In this document: piece by piece, positions 6,538-10,645 of the stretch
How positions within the stretch are numbered: position 1 is the first letter of the stretch
Layout: each line of letters starts with the position of its first letter
NCBI GenBank assembly: GCA_023412765.1
Contig: JAEZBX010000086.1
Location: 1-10,645 of the forward strand
Direction: 5' to 3'
DNA: 10,645 nt
Source of the DNA: Bacteroidota bacterium
GTDB taxonomy: Bacteria; Bacteroidota; Bacteroidia; Cytophagales; Cyclobacteriaceae
Position numbers and translations under genes: made by a program
The notes under the pieces: generated by a model
Told to the model about the DNA's origin: nothing
The model's database searches: none
What the model saw: the letters and a program-made list of their open reading frames with translations, nothing else

Positions 6538-7465
6538 TACCGCTTCTCACAATCTTATCCCTTATCTCCCTCCACGTAATCACCTTGATCTTTTCTTCCG
6601 CTAACAGCTTTCGACACTTGTCACTGGTAAAAAAATTAACATCATGCTGCCTCCACGTTGCCCCATAATCGACGTACTGAACCGTCACAGCCTGCATTTC
6701 ATCGTTGTCGTAAGCAGCGTGAAGCAACAATACCGTTAATCCGGGTTGCAGTGATTTTAATTGCTCAGTGTAAAAATTTTCCATGCCTTTTTTATAGTCA
6801 GCGCCAGTAGCCATGATTGTTCGATCGACGTTTATATCCTCATCTGTGATAAATTTTCCGAAATCAAAACCAAAAAGCTGCGAGAACTGTCGGCCTACGT
6901 GAACGGGTACTTTGTATTCCCTTCCCAGTTTAAGGAGGATTTGCAGAAAATCCGGAGAAGAAATCGGGGCGGCCATGTGTCCGTCAAAATGCGTCGGATC
7001 GATACCAAATTGTCTGGCGCGTTCAATCTGACTACGAAGTTCCTTCTCTACATCCTCCGGCTTAGCGGCTTTAAGAAAAGCCGCTGTAGTCTCGTTCAGG
7101 TACCCACGCTCATCCAACAAGCTCGGAACCTTATCGTGTGATGTCACGGGACCCCACTTATACATTTTCCACTCGCTGGTAAGCGTAAGGTGCAAGCCTA
7201 AATCTGCCTGGGGATGAGAGCGTGCGTAATCTGCGATTTCCGGAAACCATGGGCAAGGCACCATTATACTTGCCGAGCTAACGACACCATTTTCCATAGC
7301 ATGAATAGACGCGCTGTTTTCGGAGTGAGACACACCGAGATCATCGGCATGAATGATTAAGAGTTTGGTTTCCCTGGGATAGCCAAGGCGTTCCTGAATT
7401 GTTTTTTGTTGTGCACCGGCTGCGGCAAAGCAAACCAACAGAATAAGTAAAATATAATATTTCAT
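6530..7465 (-). CDS. Exported ChbG/YdjC-family carbohydrate deacetylase
   Basis: The 311-residue product belongs to the YdjC/ChbG/HpnK family, metal-dependent TIM-barrel-like enzymes that remove N-acetyl groups from amino sugars such as chitooligosaccharides. Likely metal and catalytic residues are visible in HADDLG (H39, D41, D42), DLGLHLT (H92) and THFDGHM (H159, D161, H163), with a later LLLHAAYD (H249). Residues 1-18 form a signal peptide with a probable cut after AGA. The hydrophobic core contains a Cys at 12, but the preceding residue is Val, so a lipobox is unlikely. Export is notable because E. coli ChbG acts in the cytoplasm. It is the last gene of the - strand operon, 24 nt after the acyltransferase gene, with an A-rich leader and no Shine-Dalgarno sequence. 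Its stop codon lies in a heptad repeat array, so the final residues (SGNR) may be repeat-derived. The substrate is inferred from the GH20 neighbour. Confidence 0.88.
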   Translation of the reverse strand: MKYYILLILLVCFAAAGAQQKTIQERLGYPRETKLLIIHADDLGVSHSENSASIHAMENGVVSSASIMVPCPWFPEIADYARSHPQADLGLHLTLTSEWKMYKWGPVTSHDKVPSLLDERGYLNETTAAFLKAAKPEDVEKELRSQIERARQFGIDPTHFDGHMAAPISSPDFLQILLKLGREYKVPVHVGRQFSQLFGFDFGKFITDEDINVDRTIMATGADYKKGMENFYTEQLKSLQPGLTVLLLHAAYDNDEMQAVTVQYVDYGATWRQHDVNFFTSDKCRKLLAEEKIKVITWREIRDKIVRSGNR

Positions 7466-7489
7466 ATGGTTTTATTTTTTCAGGCTAGA

Positions 7490-8656
7490 TCAAACTTTTA
7501 AATAAATCCGCTTTCTATGCATCCAATAGCCCACAAGCCAGACGATAAGCATAATTGAAATAGCAAATAACAGAGATGCCTTTTTGGGATCAGACCATGA
7601 TAAAAACGCATGTGAATAGATCCATGTTTTCAACGTTGTACCCTCTGCGTGAATGACGTACAATAGTTTGATTATCAAATATGATATCACGTATAACGTA
7701 AGGGGATTCTTTCCGAAAATGTCAAAGAAATAGGTCCATCGCCTGATGTTTGAAACTTCAATGATAAAAACAAGCACACCAAACATCATGATACCAAGGC
7801 CAACTGTCAACAATACATAGGGGCTCGTCCAAATCTTTTTGTTAATTGGAAAAATGATATCCCAAAGTAACGCTAAGGCTACCAGCGCTGCTCCGACCGA
7901 GATCAATTTCAAAAGTGCCTGAGTGGTCGCGTGGTTTCGCTGGATCCATAATCCGACAAAATATCCTCCTATAACATTCACAACTGCAGGTATCGTGCTC
8001 AGGAGCCCCTCAGGATCGAAAGGAAGTCCTTCACCGCGATAAATGTTCTTAGTCCCAATTAAAAATATATCCAGCTTGCGAACTGCATTCGTTTCTAATA
8101 AATAGGGATCCGGTTGATCACCAAAAAAATACAAAACCTGCCAATAGCCCAGTAGTGCAATTATGCAATACAACACAGCGCCCTTGATTCCCTGGTAACG
8201 AATGATAATTGCAGCGATGAAATAGCATAGCGCGATTCGTTGCAGCACCCCGACGAGCCTGACCGCAGTAAATTCTATCATCTCATAACTTCCGGATTCA
8301 GTGTACCGAAAAAATGGAAAGGCATTGAGAAACCACCCGATAAAAAAAATGACTAGTGTTCGCCGCACCACTTTAGCCAAAAAAAGTTTGCCCGCTCCTC
8401 CCTCAAACTTCTGTAAGTTGAAGCTCATGGCGTTTCCTACCACGAACAAAAATGTTGGAAACACCAGGTCGGTTATCGTAAAGCCGTGCCATACCGCATG
8501 TTTCAGCGGACCATAGCTTAGCGCACCATCGCCTGGCGAATTTACCACGATCATCAGTGCAACTGTTATCCCACGCAGTACGTCGACAGCGGGATAGCGG
8601 CGAAATGCCACTGCATCCGACAACGGTATCGAACCATTAAGCACCGGCTTAGTCAT
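7490..8656 (-). CDS. NagX/HGSNAT-like (DUF5009) multi-pass membrane acyltransferase
   Basis: This 388-residue protein has about ten membrane segments. Its N-terminus, with DVLRGITVALMIVVN (residues 25-39) and WHGFTITDLVFPTFLFVVGN (56-75), is characteristic of the family of human heparan-alpha-glucosaminide N-acetyltransferase and bacterial NagX/DUF5009 proteins. H57 in the WHG motif is the candidate active-site histidine by analogy. HGSNAT takes acetyl from cytosolic acetyl-CoA and passes it across the membrane to a terminal glucosamine; an equivalent activity here would acetylate amino sugars on the periplasmic side. The bacterial function is not well established. The ATG overlaps the stop of the upstream dioxygenase gene (ATGA at 8653-8656), which implies translational coupling, and a good Shine-Dalgarno sequence supports this start. 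The next gene begins 24 nt downstream. Confidence 0.87.
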   Translation of the reverse strand: MTKPVLNGSIPLSDAVAFRRYPAVDVLRGITVALMIVVNSPGDGALSYGPLKHAVWHGFTITDLVFPTFLFVVGNAMSFNLQKFEGGAGKLFLAKVVRRTLVIFFIGWFLNAFPFFRYTESGSYEMIEFTAVRLVGVLQRIALCYFIAAIIIRYQGIKGAVLYCIIALLGYWQVLYFFGDQPDPYLLETNAVRKLDIFLIGTKNIYRGEGLPFDPEGLLSTIPAVVNVIGGYFVGLWIQRNHATTQALLKLISVGAALVALALLWDIIFPINKKIWTSPYVLLTVGLGIMMFGVLVFIIEVSNIRRWTYFFDIFGKNPLTLYVISYLIIKLLYVIHAEGTTLKTWIYSHAFLSWSDPKKASLLFAISIMLIVWLVGYWMHRKRIYLKV

Positions 8657-9546
8657 CCGATCTCCTTTGGATCAAAAAGCAATGGAAAGAATTGGCCCTT
8701 CAACTGTTTTCCCTTATTAACAACAGGCACTCCGCTTAAAAGCTCTTCATCCGTGTCGGAATACGTCCCATCCGCAAAAACATTGAGCACGAATGCACGC
8801 CGCGGCCTTGCAGACTTGTTTTCATAAGATCCGTGTACCATTAGCGGATGATGAAAAGTCGCATAACCCCTTTCCATTTCGATCGCTACCTTTTCATTGA
8901 ATTGTTTTTTTTGGTCTTCCGTAAGGAACTGTTGTATACCTTCCATGTCACCCGCCAGCTCTGGCTTGTCCAGTAGCCCCCACGTATGACTCTTCGGAAT
9001 ATAGTAAAGGCACCCGTTTTCCTTTGACACATCGTCCAGTGCCACCCAACAGGTTAGATGTTGGATAGGCGTAGTCCTGCGCCAGTAACTGTAATCCTGA
9101 TGCCAGGCGACGACACCTCCATGATGCGCAGGCTTATAAAATAGCTGGTCGTGCCAGAATCTTACTGCCTTGTTGCCAAGCAACTGGCTGGCCGCTATTA
9201 CAAATGCGGGGTTCCAAAGAATGTCGTGAAAACCTGGCGTTATTCGCCAATGACCTAGCGAATGGAACAGCACAGCATTCGGGTCCTTTGACTCGTTGCT
9301 GTGAAACTCATAAAACAAATGGTGTTTAGGGTGTGCAGGATCCTTTATTTCTTCCAACTCATTCCTTAATTGTTCGACCTGCGCATTATCCAATAATTTT
9401 ATGCCCGAAAGAAAACCATAAGTGTTAAAAAAAGATACCTGATCATCCGAAAGTTTATACCGTTCCCAAGCCTCTTTGGCGTTGAGTTTTGGAAACAAAT
9501 CACTCACGAGCTGGTGTTCTGCCGATAAATCTTCCTGTGTTCTCAT
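8653..9546 (-). CDS. PhyH-family Fe(II)/2-oxoglutarate dioxygenase, substrate unknown
   Basis: The 297-residue soluble protein has the phytanoyl-CoA dioxygenase fold signature. The iron triad is H149 and D151 in AWHQDY plus H238 in HPLMVHGS, and R249 in the RPRR segment is the probable 2-oxoglutarate ligand. H-to-H spacing of 89 residues and the Arg 11 residues later match human PHYH (H175, D177, H264, R275). The family hydroxylates varied small molecules, including phosphonates, ectoine and acyl-CoA, so the substrate cannot be deduced. No signal peptide is seen, so it is cytoplasmic. The start lies 4 nt after the GH20 stop, without a Shine-Dalgarno sequence, and the 3' end overlaps the NagX-like gene by 4 nt, so the three genes are almost certainly cotranscribed. 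An oxygenase between an amino-sugar hydrolase and an acyltransferase suggests it acts on a modified sugar or a linked aglycone. Confidence 0.9.
   Translation of the reverse strand: MRTQEDLSAEHQLVSDLFPKLNAKEAWERYKLSDDQVSFFNTYGFLSGIKLLDNAQVEQLRNELEEIKDPAHPKHHLFYEFHSNESKDPNAVLFHSLGHWRITPGFHDILWNPAFVIAASQLLGNKAVRFWHDQLFYKPAHHGGVVAWHQDYSYWRRTTPIQHLTCWVALDDVSKENGCLYYIPKSHTWGLLDKPELAGDMEGIQQFLTEDQKKQFNEKVAIEMERGYATFHHPLMVHGSYENKSARPRRAFVLNVFADGTYSDTDEELLSGVPVVNKGKQLKGQFFPLLFDPKEIG
8657..8668 (-). promoter_or_regulatory. Shine-Dalgarno sequence for the NagX-like gene, inside the dioxygenase gene
   Basis: On the - strand AAAGGAG (8668-8662) ends 5 nt before the ATG at 8656. It lies within the last codons of the dioxygenase gene. 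It is the only clear, well-spaced Shine-Dalgarno sequence in the window and fixes the start at the ATGA overlap. Confidence 0.75.
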
Positions 9547-9550
9547 AAGA

Positions 9551-10645
9551 CTATTTATTTACTATCGTAATTGTTTTTCCCTGGCGTCCGCGCCAATTAA
9601 AAGCGCTTAGTTTGACGGTGCCGGCGCCTTCGATTGGACCTGAATAAATCTTGCTTTTAACAGTCGGTTCCGTGCCATCCAACGTGTATCGCAATGTGAA
9701 GCCTGGCAGCTGAATATTCGCATTTACTTTTCCATTTACAATGGTTACACCTGGTATGGGAATCCGATAGTTAAATCCCTCAATGTAGTAATCCAATTTA
9801 GGCAATTCTCTTTTCCCGAGTACGTTGCAGAAGGTTGACCACGACTTCCTGTATAAATCAGTACGTAACGGTGAATCTTCTTTCGACCATTCCGGATCTT
9901 GCGCCCACGCCCGCTCCGCCAGCGCCATTAACCGCGGCATTAGCAAATATTCCATCAATGCAGGTGACACAAGATTTTCTCCCCACAATGCACCCTGTAC
10001 TCCAACGACATTTTGCCTGCCCTCTGCTGTTAATTTCTCCTTGCCTAAGAAAAAGTCAGTTGCCAGCGTATCTCCGCGTAGGTTTGTCTTTACGTTCTTA
10101 TAATAGTCGAATGGAATAAACGAATATGTTTTATCGATGTCGAGGAAACCAATCCAGCCATCGCCAGGCTCATCAAACGAGTTTTGATAAGCAAGATCGA
10201 AATAGAAGTGATCGAAGAAAGTCAACACAGTCTTGTAACCTGTATTGGCAAGTTTGTATGGAACGTCTTCACTGCCATACAAATTCCACCATGCATCGAC
10301 CTGCACATCACTCTTGAGAAAATCTGAATTCACCACATGATGCGAGGCATCAGCATTTCCATTACCCATTACCAATTCCTGCCACCCATACATTCCAATT
10401 TCCTTTCGCTTCAACATCTCCTTGATCTGATGAAAGTAATATTGCCGCAAATCCCTGGCGGAATTAATTTGAGGATGATTTTTTACAAACGCATTAGCGT
10501 TTGGAGACTTTTCCCAAGAACCTTCTGGTACTTCGTCTCCTGCCATATGTATGGCCGCTAATGGGGCTCCTGCGTCTCTATGCATTGTCTTAATTTCGTC
10601 AATTACCTTTTCGATGAAGGTGAATGTAGACGGAAGAGTAACGTC
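9551..10645 (-). CDS. GH20 beta-N-acetylhexosaminidase, 5' end off the window
   Basis: The - strand frame is open to the window edge, giving 364 visible residues; the N-terminal domain and part of the barrel are outside. The first in-frame ATG (10585) is internal. GH20 enzymes release terminal N-acetylglucosamine or N-acetylgalactosamine by substrate-assisted catalysis. The hallmark Asp-Glu pair is seen in IHMAGDEVP (codons 10532-10537): Asp orients the 2-acetamido group and Glu is the acid/base. The usual HxGGDE has Ala in place of the first Gly. Other family marks are GWQE, DAWW and GVQGALWGEN, whose aromatic residues line the sugar site. The last 70 or so residues (PGFTLRYTLDGTEPTVKS) resemble the C-terminal beta-sandwich of bacterial hexosaminidases (CHB_HEX_C type). 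Bacteroidota GH20 enzymes are usually exported, but the signal region is not visible. It is the first visible gene of the four-gene operon, and the promoter lies beyond the window. Confidence 0.93.
   Translation of the reverse strand, partial: DVTLPSTFTFIEKVIDEIKTMHRDAGAPLAAIHMAGDEVPEGSWEKSPNANAFVKNHPQINSARDLRQYYFHQIKEMLKRKEIGMYGWQELVMGNGNADASHHVVNSDFLKSDVQVDAWWNLYGSEDVPYKLANTGYKTVLTFFDHFYFDLAYQNSFDEPGDGWIGFLDIDKTYSFIPFDYYKNVKTNLRGDTLATDFFLGKEKLTAEGRQNVVGVQGALWGENLVSPALMEYLLMPRLMALAERAWAQDPEWSKEDSPLRTDLYRKSWSTFCNVLGKRELPKLDYYIEGFNYRIPIPGVTIVNGKVNANIQLPGFTLRYTLDGTEPTVKSKIYSGPIEGAGTVKLSAFNWRGRQGKTITIVNK

Noticed and set aside
6395..6604. Small + strand ORF of 69 codons
   Set aside because: Much of it translates the heptad array into a low-complexity peptide, and it runs antisense into the deacetylase gene. 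It has no initiation signal.

Overview
The window looks like chromosome of a Bacteroidota bacterium, probably in the Cytophagales/Chitinophagales range. The clues are a LacI regulator of the type common in that phylum, starts that mostly lack a Shine-Dalgarno sequence and sit behind A/T-rich leaders, a NagX/DUF5009-type membrane protein, and a secreted ChbG/YdjC protein. The assignment is made by eye from protein style and is not a species call. I see no mobile element, tRNA, rRNA or CRISPR array.

Left part, + strand (1-4933): an alpha-glucoside utilisation module. It holds the 3' part of a LacI-family repressor/activator (DNA-binding head cut off by the window edge), a cytoplasmic GH31 alpha-glucosidase, and an MFS sugar:cation symporter of the SLC45/sucrose-transporter type. 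The likely logic is that the symporter imports an intact di- or oligosaccharide, GH31 hydrolyses it inside the cell, and the LacI protein senses the sugar. A strong inverted repeat just before the GH31 gene is a candidate regulatory site.

Middle, + strand (4934-6529): a single gene for a lipoprotein of unknown function with TPR-like helices, flanked by spacers rich in short tandem repeats.

Right part, - strand (6530-10645): a tight four-gene cluster transcribed right to left. It encodes a GH20 beta-N-acetylhexosaminidase (5' end off the window), a PhyH-family Fe(II)/2-oxoglutarate dioxygenase, a NagX/HGSNAT-like membrane acyltransferase and an exported ChbG/YdjC-like deacetylase. Gaps are 4 nt, a 4-nt overlap, and 24 nt, so an operon is very likely. 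Its theme is N-acetylated amino-sugar glycans (chitin, peptidoglycan or glycoprotein fragments). The pairing of an acetyltransferase with a deacetylase, plus an oxygenase of unknown substrate, is unusual.

The most distinctive non-coding signal is a set of imperfect tandem repeats with a 7-bp period (one block is 8 bp). They lie at or within about 10 bp of the stop codons of all four genes that end a transcription unit after position 3000. Each array has a different unit sequence but the same period, and two of the four are followed by an inverted, complementary array.
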